A stretch of 64,000 nucleotides of DNA from Kutzneria sp. 744. GTDB taxonomy: Bacteria; Actinomycetota; Actinomycetes; Mycobacteriales; Pseudonocardiaceae. The position numbers and the translations under genes are program-made. The stretch covers positions 5,174,840 through 5,238,839 of the forward strand of contig NZ_KK037166.1 of NCBI RefSeq assembly GCF_000568255.1, in the 5' to 3' direction. Each line of letters begins with the position of its first letter. Position 1 is the first letter of the stretch. Positions 44,932 through 54,625 of this stretch are shown one piece after another. A model generated the notes under the pieces. The model saw only the letters and a list, made by a program, of their open reading frames with translations. It made no database searches and was not told the DNA's origin.

Positions 44932-46634
44932 CAGAACAGGAAATAACGTTGGGACATGGGCAGTTCCGTCACGGGGTGGGGCTCGACCAGCTCGCCGTCC
45001 ACGTGCACGGCGAAGCTGTCCGGATCGACCGTCACGCGCGGCAGCGTGTCGTTGCGGATCATGTCCACCTTGCCCCTGCGGCGAGTGTCCGCGACCGGCA
45101 GCAAGAGCCTCGACAGCCCCAAACGCTCCGCCAGCCCATCGTCGATTGCCGCCTGCGACACGAAATGCACGCTGCTCGCGGCCGCGACCCGTGGCGCCGC
45201 ACCGAACATCGGCCGGGCCAACACCGGCTGCGGCGTCGGGATGGAGGCGTTGGCGTCGCCCATCGCCGCCCACGCCGCGAACCCGCCCTTGAGCACCATG
45301 TGCGGCCGCACGCCGAAGAACTTCGGCTCCCACAGCACCAGATCGGCCAGCTTGCCAACCTCCACCGACCCGACCTCGTGGTCGATGCCGTGCGCGATGG
45401 CCGGGTTGATCGTGTACTTGGCGACGTAGCGCTGGGCCCGCTCGTTGTCGCCCAGGATCCCCCGCCGCTCCTTCATCACGTGCGCGGTCTGCCAGGTCCG
45501 GATGATCACCTCGCCGATGCGGCCCATGGCCTGCGAGTCAGAGCTGATCATCGAGATGGCCCCGATGTCGTGCAGCAGGTCCTCGGCCGCGATGGTGGTC
45601 GGCCGGATCCGGCTCTCCGCGAAGGCCAGGTCCTCCGGCACCGAGGGGTTCAGGTGGTGGCAGACCACCAGCATGTCCAGGTGCTCGTCGAGGGTGTTGA
45701 CGGTGTGCGGACGGGTCGGATTGGTGGACGAGGGCAGCACGTTGGGCTCGCCAACCACCTTGATGATGTCCGGCGCGTGCCCGCCGCCGGCCCCTTCGGT
45801 GTGGTAGGCGTTGATCGACCGCCCGCCGATCGCGTCCACAGTGGACTCGACGAAACCGGCCTCGTTCAACGTGTCGGTGTGGATGGCCACCTGCACGCCG
45901 GAGGCGTCGGCCACCCGCAGCGCCGAGTCGATCACGGCCGGCGTGGTGCCCCAGTCCTCGTGCAGCTTGAAGCCGCCGGCCCCGCCCCGCAGCTGCTCCC
46001 AGAGCCCTTCCTCGCTGACTGTGTTTCCCTTGCCCAGCAACAGGACGTTGACCGGCTGATAGTCCATCGAGGCCAGCATCCGCGCCAGATTCCAGGATCC
46101 CGGCGTCACCGTCGTCGCCTTCGTGCCCTCGGCCGGCCCGGTGCCGCCGCCGATCAGCGTGGTCAGGCCGGCGGCCAGCGCCTGGTCCACCAGCTGCGGG
46201 CAGATGAAGTGCACGTGGCAGTCGATGCCACCGGCGGTGAGGATTTTCCCGTTGCCGGCCACGATCTCCGTGGACGGGCCGATCACCAGCGCCGGGTCCA
46301 CGCCGTCCATGGTGTCCGGGTTGCCGGCCTTGCCGATGCCGACGATCCGCCCGTCGCGGATGCCGACGTCCGCCTTGATCACGCCCCAGTGGTCGAGGAT
46401 CACCGCCCCCGTGATCACCACGTCCGGCGCGCCCTCGGCGCGGGTGGCCATGCCCTGGCCCATGGACTCGCGGATCACCTTGCCGCCGCCGAAAACCACC
46501 TCGTCACCGGAGCCCGCGCCGCGGCTGCGGTCCTCGGTCACCTCGATGACCAGGTTGGTGTCGGCCAGCCGGATCTTGTCGCCGGTCGTCGGCCCGAACA
46601 GCTCCGCGTACCGGTGGCGGTCGATGCTCGTCAC
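44931..46634 (-). CDS. ureC: Urease subunit alpha (catalytic)
   Basis: A 567-residue nickel enzyme hydrolysing urea to ammonia and carbamate, the same length as Klebsiella UreC. The nickel ligands are in place: [13 protein letters not shown] (two His), [13 protein letters not shown] with the carbamylated Lys, [22 protein letters not shown] in the form [31 protein letters not shown] with the flap Cys and catalytic His, and SSDSQAMGR with the Asp ligand. GTG at 46634 is used because it overlaps the ureB stop (GTGA) and follows GGGGGAA; an ATG 15 bases upstream would only add VGGT. The gene is intact. Confidence 0.97.
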   Translation of the reverse strand: MTSIDRHRYAELFGPTTGDKIRLADTNLVIEVTEDRSRGAGSGDEVVFGGGKVIRESMGQGMATRAEGAPDVVITGAVILDHWGVIKADVGIRDGRIVGIGKAGNPDTMDGVDPALVIGPSTEIVAGNGKILTAGGIDCHVHFICPQLVDQALAAGLTTLIGGGTGPAEGTKATTVTPGSWNLARMLASMDYQPVNVLLLGKGNTVSEEGLWEQLRGGAGGFKLHEDWGTTPAVIDSALRVADASGVQVAIHTDTLNEAGFVESTVDAIGGRSINAYHTEGAGGGHAPDIIKVVGEPNVLPSSTNPTRPHTVNTLDEHLDMLVVCHHLNPSVPEDLAFAESRIRPTTIAAEDLLHDIGAISMISSDSQAMGRIGEVIIRTWQTAHVMKERRGILGDNERAQRYVAKYTINPAIAHGIDHEVGSVEVGKLADLVLWEPKFFGVRPHMVLKGGFAAWAAMGDANASIPTPQPVLARPMFGAAPRVAAASSVHFVSQAAIDDGLAERLGLSRLLLPVADTRRRGKVDMIRNDTLPRVTVDPDSFAVHVDGELVEPHPVTELPMSQRYFLF

Positions 46635-46936
46635 AGTTCCCCCGACCATTCCTTGCGCAGCCCCGGAATCACCCGGCGGCCGGCGATCGGCACCAGCGTC
46701 ACCTCGCGCTCGACGCCCGGCTCGAACCGCACGGACGTGCCGGCCGGGACGTCCAGACGCTTGCCCCAGGCCGCTTTCCGGTCGAACTCCAGCCCCGGGT
46801 TGGCCGCCGCGAAGTGGTAGTGCGAGCCGACCTGCACCGGCCGGTCCGCCGCGTTGACCACCGTGAGCACGGTCCGCTCGCGGCCCGGATTCAGCTCCAC
46901 CGGCTCGTCGCCGGGAATGATCTCGCCTGGAATCAT
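46631..46936 (-). CDS. ureB: Urease subunit beta
   Basis: A 101-residue structural subunit: [19 protein letters not shown] at the start, [19 protein letters not shown] near residue 36 and [19 protein letters not shown] near 66, all standard for UreB. It assembles with UreA and UreC in the (ABC)3 trimer. It lies seven bases after ureA and overlaps ureC by four bases. A separate ureB, not fused with ureA, is the actinobacterial and enterobacterial arrangement. Confidence 0.96.
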   Translation of the reverse strand: MIPGEIIPGDEPVELNPGRERTVLTVVNAADRPVQVGSHYHFAAANPGLEFDRKAAWGKRLDVPAGTSVRFEPGVEREVTLVPIAGRRVIPGLRKEWSGEL

Positions 46937-46943
46937 CGGCCCC

Positions 46944-47246
46944 TCACGCGATCGGGTCGTGCACGGTGACCAGCTTCGTGCCGTCCGGGAAGGTGGCCTC
47001 CACCTGTACCGAGTCCAGCATCTCCGGAATGCCCGGCTGCACCTGGTCGCGGCGCAGCACCTGCCGGCCGCTGGCCATCAGCGCCGACACCGACTCGCCG
47101 TCCCGCGCGCCCTCCAGCACGTGGTCGGTGATCAGCGCGACCGCCTCCGGGTAGTTGAGCAGCACACCCCGCTCCAGCCGGCGGCGTGCCACGTCCGCGG
47201 CGACGTGCACCAGCAGCTTGTCCCGTTCGTGCGGCGTGAGGTGCAT
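46944..47246 (-). CDS. ureA: Urease subunit gamma
   Basis: A 100-residue subunit and first gene of the operon: [44 protein letters not shown] in outline, and [20 protein letters not shown] at the end. No nickel permease or ureE is nearby, so nickel uptake must be encoded elsewhere. The promoter should lie in 47247-47343, shared with the divergent citA gene. The operon order A-B-C-F-G-D is the usual actinobacterial one. Confidence 0.96.
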   Translation of the reverse strand: MHLTPHERDKLLVHVAADVARRRLERGVLLNYPEAVALITDHVLEGARDGESVSALMASGRQVLRRDQVQPGIPEMLDSVQVEATFPDGTKLVTVHDPIA

Positions 47247-47343
47247 GGCGAAAGATCTAACACGCGGTGACCGCCCGGTGGCGACCGCAACATGATGTTT
47301 ACCTGCGATTGCCGATCAGCCGTTCGGGGTGCAGGGTTGCGCC

Positions 47344-48450
47344 ATGGAGGACGGATTCCGGCCAGGGCTCGAAGGTGTCGTCGCTTTTCGTACCGAGATC
47401 GCCGAACCCGACCGCGACGGCGGGGCGCTGCGCTACCGCGGCGTGGACATCGAGGATCTCGCCGGACGGGTGACGTTCGGCAACGTGTGGGCGCTGCTCG
47501 TCGACGGCCGGTTCGGGCCTGGGCTGCCGCCCGCCGAGCCGTTCCCCATCCCCGTGCACACCGGCGACGTGCGGGTCGACGTGCAGGCCGCGCTGGCCAT
47601 GCTCGCGCCGATCTGGGGCTACCAGCCGCTTCTGGACATCACCGACGAGCAGGCCCGCGATCAGCTGGCCCGCGCTTCGGTCATGGCCCTGTCCTACGTC
47701 GCCCAGTCCGCCCGCGGCATCGGCCGTCCCGCCGTCTCGCAGCGTCGGATCGACGAGTCCGCCACCGTCACCGAGCGGTTCATGACCCGGTGGCGCGGCG
47801 ATCCCGATCCCGCCCACGTCAAGGCCATCGACGCCTACTTCGTGTCCGCCGCCGAGCACGGCATGAACGCCTCCACCTTCACCGCCCGCGTCATCGCCTC
47901 CACCGGCGCCGACGTCGCCGCCTCCATGTCCGGGGCCATCGGCGCCATGTCCGGGCCGCTCCATGGCGGCGCCCCCGCCCGCGTGCTGCCCATGATCGAG
48001 GAGGTCGAACGCGTCGGCGACGCCCGCGCCGTCGTCGCCGGCATCCTCGACCGCGGCGACCGGCTCATGGGCTTCGGGCACCGCGTCTACCGCGCCGAGG
48101 ACCCTCGCGCCCGTGTGCTCCGCCGCACCTGCCGCGAACTCGGCGCCGCCCGCTACGAGGTCGCCAACGCCCTCGAACAGGCCGCCCTCGCCGAGCTCCG
48201 CTCCCGCCGCCCCGACCGGGCCATCGAGACCAACGTCGAGTTCTGGGCCGCCGTCATCCTCGACTTCGCCGAGGTCCCCCCGCACATGATGCCGGCCATG
48301 TTCACCTGCGCCCGCACCGCCGGCTGGTGCGCCCACATCCTCGAACAGAAGCGCACCGGCCGCCTCGTCCGCCCCTCCGCCCACTACATCGGCCCCGCCC
48401 CCCGCAAGCCCGAGGACGTCGAAGGCTGGACCACCATCGCCCACTCCTGA
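47344..48450 (+). CDS. citA: Citrate synthase 2
   Basis: A 368-residue second citrate synthase of the shorter actinobacterial CitA type. It shows GGALRYRGVDIEDLAG near residue 23, EHGMNASTFTARVIASTGAD near 180 (His), GPLHGGAPARVLPMIEE near 210 (His) and MGFGHRVYRAEDPRARV near 240, and an Asp region near ETNVEFWAAVILDF. ATG at 47344 is preferred over an upstream frame. The family also includes 2-methylcitrate synthases, but there are no prp genes nearby. It is divergent from ureA and leads into a short Uma2-like gene. Confidence 0.9.
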   Translation: MEDGFRPGLEGVVAFRTEIAEPDRDGGALRYRGVDIEDLAGRVTFGNVWALLVDGRFGPGLPPAEPFPIPVHTGDVRVDVQAALAMLAPIWGYQPLLDITDEQARDQLARASVMALSYVAQSARGIGRPAVSQRRIDESATVTERFMTRWRGDPDPAHVKAIDAYFVSAAEHGMNASTFTARVIASTGADVAASMSGAIGAMSGPLHGGAPARVLPMIEEVERVGDARAVVAGILDRGDRLMGFGHRVYRAEDPRARVLRRTCRELGAARYEVANALEQAALAELRSRRPDRAIETNVEFWAAVILDFAEVPPHMMPAMFTCARTAGWCAHILEQKRTGRLVRPSAHYIGPAPRKPEDVEGWTTIAHS

Positions 48451-48479
48451 CGACAGCACCGCGAGCCGATATTGCCCTC

Positions 48480-48965
48480 GTGTCGTATGACGAGGGGCTT
48501 TTGCGAGGGCAGCCGAGACCGCGGCCGATTCATCAGCGTGTAGTTCGTCGGTTGGCCGATGCGCTCGAACCTCAGCTGCCGCCACAGTGGCAGCTGGAGA
48601 CCGACATCGACGTGATGCTGGCTGAGGACCCGCTGGACTACCTCAGCCCGGACGTCGTCGTGTTCGATGTCGCCGTGCCGCTGACCACGCGGCCGGTGCC
48701 TGGTTCGGCGATCCTGGTCGCGGTCGAGGTCGTGTCCCGGGGCTCGCACCGGGAGGACCGCGGCTCGAAGCCGCTGGCCTACGCCGAGGCCGGTATCCGC
48801 CACTACTGGCGGGTCGAAGGCCCGGCCAGCGGCGCTCTCGCACTCGCCGTCCACACCAACGAGCTCGACGGCGCTGGGGAGTACAAGCCGACCGGCGTGC
48901 ACGACCACGTGCTGACGATCGACCTCCCCGGCCTGGTCCGTGTCGACCTCACCGCACTCGGCTGA
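48480..48965 (+). CDS. Uma2-family (PD-(D/E)XK-like) protein, N-terminally short
   Basis: A 161-residue protein with the core of Uma2/DUF820 proteins: IHQRVVRRLADALEPQLP near residue 15, LSPDVVVFDVAVP near 57 (catalytic Asp), ILVAVEVVSRGSHREDRGSKPLAYAEAGIRHYW near 80-112 (Glu and a Lys). The usual 30-40 residue entry (EEYLAL and IELLDG) is missing, and only 29 bases separate it from the citA stop, so it cannot be restored. GTG at 48480 lacks a ribosome site. It is probably a truncated relic or a shortened variant; Uma2 function is itself uncertain. Confidence 0.68.
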   Translation: MSYDEGLLRGQPRPRPIHQRVVRRLADALEPQLPPQWQLETDIDVMLAEDPLDYLSPDVVVFDVAVPLTTRPVPGSAILVAVEVVSRGSHREDRGSKPLAYAEAGIRHYWRVEGPASGALALAVHTNELDGAGEYKPTGVHDHVLTIDLPGLVRVDLTALG

Positions 48966-48978
48966 CCCCGCCCTGGTT

Positions 48979-49043
48979 TCTTCTGCCACATGTGGTCCGC
49001 ATTCCGCCGCCAGCGTCGAATGTGGTCCACATGTGGCAGAAGA
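48979..49043. repeat. Inverted repeat built on CCACATGTGG
   Basis: TCTTCTGCCACATGTGG at 48979-48995 is complementary to CCACATGTGGCAGAAGA at 49027-49043, and the stem continues through TCCGCATTC/GAATGTGGT with two mismatches. It lies 14 bases past the Uma2-like gene and should end its transcript. Confidence 0.8.
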
Positions 49044-49129
49044 GGTGCGCCGTTCGAGTGAACGGGTAGGGGAGGGAACCACTCTCTGAGGTGGCGTTTG
49101 AGCGCGCTCTCACCCGCTAGCCTCCACAA

Positions 49130-50933
<1,804 letters not shown>

Positions 50934-51116
50934 ACCGGCTCACAGATCAAGATCACCGTCCGTAGCGGTGAACCTTCCCGGCTCACCATGCGTCCTACCT
51001 AGTAAATCCGGCAGGATCATGGTCGGATGTCGATAGACTCGGCGCGCCTACGGCGTCAAGTAGGCGCGCCGAACTATCGTTGGTCAGTGGCGAGGTGACA
51101 GATCGGGGAGGCCGTG

Positions 51117-52232
51117 ATGCGAGCGCTGCGAGTCGTCGGGCTCGACGACGACGGCACATCTGTCATCTGCGAAGACCCCGTTCGCGGCGAGCGCTACACC
51201 ATTCCCTGCGACGAGCGGCTGCGCGCCGCCGCGCGGGGCGACATCGCCCGCCTCGGTCAGATCGCGGCGGAGACCGACGTCCAGATGCGTCCCCGCGAGA
51301 TCCAGGCCCGCATCCGTGCCGGCGAGTCGGTCGACCAGGTCGCCGCGGCCGCCGGGCTGCCGACGCACCGTATCGAGCGGTACGCCTACCCCGTGCTGCT
51401 GGAGCGCTCCCGCACCGCCGAGCTGGCCCAGCGCGCCCACCCGATCCGCGAGGACGGGCCGGACGTGCAGACCCTCGGCGAGGTGATCGCGCACTCCTTC
51501 GGCCTGCGCGGCCAGGACTACTCGGCCGGGCACTGGGACTCGTGGCGCGGCGAGGACGGCAAGTGGATCATCCAGCTGCACTGGCAGGCCGGTAGGTCGG
51601 AGAACCGGGCGCACTGGACGTTCCACCCCGGCGCGCACGGCGGCACCGTCTCGCCGATCGACGACCACGCCATCGACCTGCTGGACCCGTCCCCGAACCG
51701 GCCGCTGCGCACCGTGCGGCCGGTGACGGAGCTGGCCCGGCAGGCGCTGGAGCTGGAGCACCAGGCCCAGGCCCACACCGCGGCGCAGGCCCAGCCCACC
51801 CCGGCGCCCGCGCCGGTGGTGCCGGAGCAGGCGCCGGAGCCCCCGGCCGCCCGCCCTCATCCGAGGAGTGGTCGTACTGGCCGTTTAGAACCCACAGGGC
51901 AAAGGTGATAGACATCTATTACAGCCGTTAAACAGTAATTACTGCGTAGGTTTTCACTTATTAAACAGCCGGCGCCCGCCCCGGAGACGGAGACCGCGCG
52001 CGTCGAGCCGACCCACACGGCGGCCCAGGCGCCCGTGATCAACGACCCGGACCCGGTGGAGGAGCCGCCCGCGGCGCAGGCGCCCGTGCCGCAGCAGCCG
52101 GCGGCGCAGTCCCAGCCCGACGCGCAGCCCGCCGCCCGCAAGGCGGAGGCGCCTCCGCGGCGGGGCAAGAAGAACCACCCGATCGTGCCGTCCTGGGAGG
52201 ACGTGCTGCTCGGGGTTCGCTCGCAGCGTTAG
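51117..52232 (+). pseudogene. sepH: sepH (cell division protein SepH), reading frame interrupted
   Basis: The N-terminal 247 residues are a typical SepH (DUF3071): MRALRVVGLDDDGTSVICED, VQMRPREIQARIRAGESVDQVAAAAGLP with the helix-turn-helix, YAYPVLLERSRTAELAQ and GQDYSAGHWDSWRGEDGKW. SepH binds FtsZ and helps division in actinobacteria. After a Pro/Ala-rich linker the frame meets TGA at 51906-51908 inside a tract of foreign composition. Beyond it, from 51969, the same frame resumes as a PAPAPETETARVEP linker and ends with NHPIVPSWEDVLLG, the conserved SepH C-terminus. Both halves are in the same frame, so the tract is a multiple of three in length, or replaces the linker. ATG at 51117 follows GGGGAGG. 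Confidence 0.85.
51858..51968. other. Low-GC tract interrupting sepH
   Basis: About 110 bases of clearly different composition (21 of 60 G+C, 35%, in 51901-51960) inside a linker region otherwise above 75% GC. It has stops in frame (TGA at 51906), the 12-bp palindrome CAGTAATTACTG at 51933-51944 and two copies of TTAAACAG (51929-51936 and 51961-51968). I find no transposon ends or target duplication. Confidence 0.75.
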
Positions 52233-52245
52233 GTCCCAAGCTGGG

Positions 52246-52473
52246 TCATAGCTGCTCGAAGGCGTGCCAGTCGATGCCTTCGCGCTCGCACCAGTCCTCC
52301 GCCTCCGGGCGGGTCAGCGGCTTGGCGTCGATCGGACGGTCGTCGCCGAGCCGCGTCCACCCGTCCGGCGCCAGCAGGTAGAGCTGGTGCTGCTTGCGGG
52401 CCAGCAGCCGTCCGTCGGGGAACGCCATCGTCGGCTCGGTGCGGAGGTAGCGCACCGACTCGGGTCGCGTCAT
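52246..52473 (-). CDS. Small uncharacterised protein
   Basis: A 75-residue protein (MTRPESVRYLRTEPTMAFPD, then LLARKQHQLYLLAPDGWTRLGDDRP and a C-terminal EDWCEREGIDWHAFEQL). It shows a beta-strand rich middle and a helical end but no known domain. ATG at 52473 is chosen since upstream codons are poor. It converges on sepH with 13 bases between the stops. Small proteins of this type next to sepH-like genes are seen in related genomes, as far as I can recall; the function is unknown. Confidence 0.6.
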   Translation of the reverse strand: MTRPESVRYLRTEPTMAFPDGRLLARKQHQLYLLAPDGWTRLGDDRPIDAKPLTRPEAEDWCEREGIDWHAFEQL

Positions 52474-52620
52474 GCCTGCATCATGCGCCGGATTCCCGCG
52501 CGCCGTCATCCCCCTCACGAGGACCTCCCCCGGGCCGTGTGACCAGCCACGACGGTCTTGACCTCCAGCGCGGTCGAGCTCGCATGCTGGCACAAGGGTC
52601 GGGGTGGCAAGTCAGAGATC

Positions 52621-52748
52621 GCTCGGCCCCGCCGGTGCTTCGCACGGTTGCTGGATTTCGACCGCCGCCAACCAACGCGACCGACCACTCTGCCGACGCG
52701 GCGGGCGAAATCCAGCAAGGGCGAGGCACCGGCTACCCGGGGGCCGAG
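52621..52748. repeat. Long imperfect inverted repeat upstream of the ABC exporter
   Basis: In the gene-free stretch 52474-52834, GCTCGGCCCC-GCCGGTGC-TTGCTGGATTTCG (52621-52660) is mirrored by CGAAATCCAGCA-GCACCGGC-GGGGGCCGAGC (52706-52748). The 12-bp inner arm TGCTGGATTTCG is perfect. It may be a terminator, an RNA leader of the exporter operon or an inactive mobile repeat. Nothing else is seen in the stretch. Confidence 0.65.
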
Positions 52749-52834
52749 CCCCGCGCGGAACGCGCGGAAATTGAGTCGTCGATGTCAGGGGTCCTACGTA
52801 TGGTCGGGGTGGAACTCGAAGGGGGAATTGTCGA

Positions 52835-54625
52835 ATGAGTGACGACGGAGCCCAGTCCGTCACCCACCGCTCATCCTTCGCCACGCTGAGCAGGCTGTGG
52901 CCCTATGTGCGTCCGGTGCGACTGGAACTGCTCGCCTCACTGGCGGCGGCGCTGGGCGCGATGCTGGCCGGACTGTCCATTCCGCTGGTCATCCAGCAGA
53001 TCATCGACGGCCCGGTCGCGCGCGGCGAGCTGTCGGAGCTGCCCTGGCTGGTGGGTCTGGTGCTGGTCCTCGGCGTCGCCGAGGCGGTCCTGTTCTACGC
53101 GCGGCGGCGACTCAACGTGCGGCCGAGCACCACGGTGGAGATGCGGCTGCGGGAGGACATCTACCACCAACTGCAACGACTGCCGGTCGCGTTCCACGAC
53201 AAGTGGCAGTCGGGGCAGCTGCTGTCCCGTGCCGTGAACGACCTGAGCACATTGCGACGGTTCATCGCGTTCGCGGCGATCTTCCTGGTGGTCAACGCGA
53301 CCGTCCTGGTGGTGGGGGTCGGCGTGCTGCTCACGCTGTCGCCGCTGCTGGGCCTGGTCGTGATCGCCTGCGGCGCGCCGCTGGTGGTGCTGTCCTATCT
53401 GTTCGAGACCAAGTACAAGATCTACGCCCGCCGGGCCCAGGATCTCCAGGGCGACCTGGCCAGCACCGTGGAGGAATCGGTGCTGGGCATCCGCGTGCTC
53501 AAGGCCTTCGGCCGCGGCCGGAACATGACGAAGTCGTTCATGGCCCAGGCCCGGTCGCTGCGCGGGGCGGAGCTGAGCAAGGTCCGCGTGATGGCGGCGC
53601 TGTGGGCGGTGCTGGTGAGCCTGCCCGAGCTGGCCATCGCCGGCCAGCTGGCGATCGGCGGCATCGGCATCGCCAACGGCACCCTGACCGCGGGCACCCT
53701 GGTCGCCGCGATCACCGTCGCCACGTACCTGCGCTGGCCGTTCGACTCGATCGGCTGGCTGCTGGCCGAGACCAACATGGCGGCCTCGGCCTGCGACCGG
53801 TACTGGGAGGTCCGCGACGAGATCAACCCGCTCGTCGAGCCCGAACATCCCCGCGAGCTCCCGGAGCACGTCCACGGCTACCTGCGGTTCGAGGACGTGC
53901 ACTTCGCCTACGACGGCGGCCAGCACGAGGTGCTCAAGGGCATCGACCTGGAGGTCCGTCCCGGTGAGACGGTGGCGCTGGTCGGCAGCACCGGCTCGGG
54001 CAAGACGGCACTGACCGCGCTGGTGGCCCGGCTGGCCGATGTCACCGGCGGCCGCGTGACGGTGGACGGCATCGACGTCCGCGACCTGCGGATGAACGAT
54101 CTGCGCCAGATCGTGGCCACGGCGTTCGAGGAGCCGGTGCTGTTCTCGGCCAGCGTGCGGGAGAACGTGGCCCTGGGCACGCCGGACGCGACCGACGAGG
54201 ACGTGCACGAGGCGCTGCGGGTGGCGCAGGCCGAGGAGTTCGTCGCAAAGCTGCCGTGGGGCATCGCGACCCGGGTCGGCGAGCAGGGCCTGTCCCTGTC
54301 CGGCGGCCAGCGTCAGCGGCTGGCCCTGGCCCGCGCGGTCGTCGGCCGGCCGGCGGTGCTGGTGCTGGACGACCCGCTGTCCGCATTGGACGTGCACACC
54401 GAGGGCGAGGTGGAGCGGGCGCTGCGGCGCGTGCTGCACGACGTGACGGCGCTGGTCGTCGCGCACCGGCCCAGCACGGTACAGCTGGCCGACCGGGTGG
54501 CGATGCTGGTGGACGGCCGGATCGCCGCCGTGGGAACGCATTCCGAGCTGATCGCCACCAACGCGGAGTACCGGCGACTGCTGTCCACATTGGACGAAGA
54601 CGAGGACGAGGAGGTGGCGGTCTGA
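52835..54625 (+). CDS. ABC exporter half-transporter A (degenerate-site subunit)
   Basis: A 596-residue membrane-ATPase fusion: six helices (residues about 30-300) and an ATP-binding domain. The latter has Walker A GSTGSGKTALTA near residue 388, signature LSLSGGQRQRLALARA near 485 and Walker B VLVLDDPLSALD, where the catalytic Glu is Asp, plus the switch His in VVAHRPST. Together with the next gene it forms a heterodimer of the TM287/288 or Rv0194-like type, exporting drugs, lipids or peptides. ATG at 52835 follows GAAGGGGGAA. The C-terminus DEDEDEEVAV is acidic. The stop overlaps the next start (TGATG). Confidence 0.92.
   Translation: MSDDGAQSVTHRSSFATLSRLWPYVRPVRLELLASLAAALGAMLAGLSIPLVIQQIIDGPVARGELSELPWLVGLVLVLGVAEAVLFYARRRLNVRPSTTVEMRLREDIYHQLQRLPVAFHDKWQSGQLLSRAVNDLSTLRRFIAFAAIFLVVNATVLVVGVGVLLTLSPLLGLVVIACGAPLVVLSYLFETKYKIYARRAQDLQGDLASTVEESVLGIRVLKAFGRGRNMTKSFMAQARSLRGAELSKVRVMAALWAVLVSLPELAIAGQLAIGGIGIANGTLTAGTLVAAITVATYLRWPFDSIGWLLAETNMAASACDRYWEVRDEINPLVEPEHPRELPEHVHGYLRFEDVHFAYDGGQHEVLKGIDLEVRPGETVALVGSTGSGKTALTALVARLADVTGGRVTVDGIDVRDLRMNDLRQIVATAFEEPVLFSASVRENVALGTPDATDEDVHEALRVAQAEEFVAKLPWGIATRVGEQGLSLSGGQRQRLALARAVVGRPAVLVLDDPLSALDVHTEGEVERALRRVLHDVTALVVAHRPSTVQLADRVAMLVDGRIAAVGTHSELIATNAEYRRLLSTLDEDEDEEVAV

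Noticed and set aside
48480-48965. Restriction-modification or defence island around the Uma2-like gene
   Set aside because: It stands alone, is shortened, and no methylase, specificity or other defence genes are nearby.
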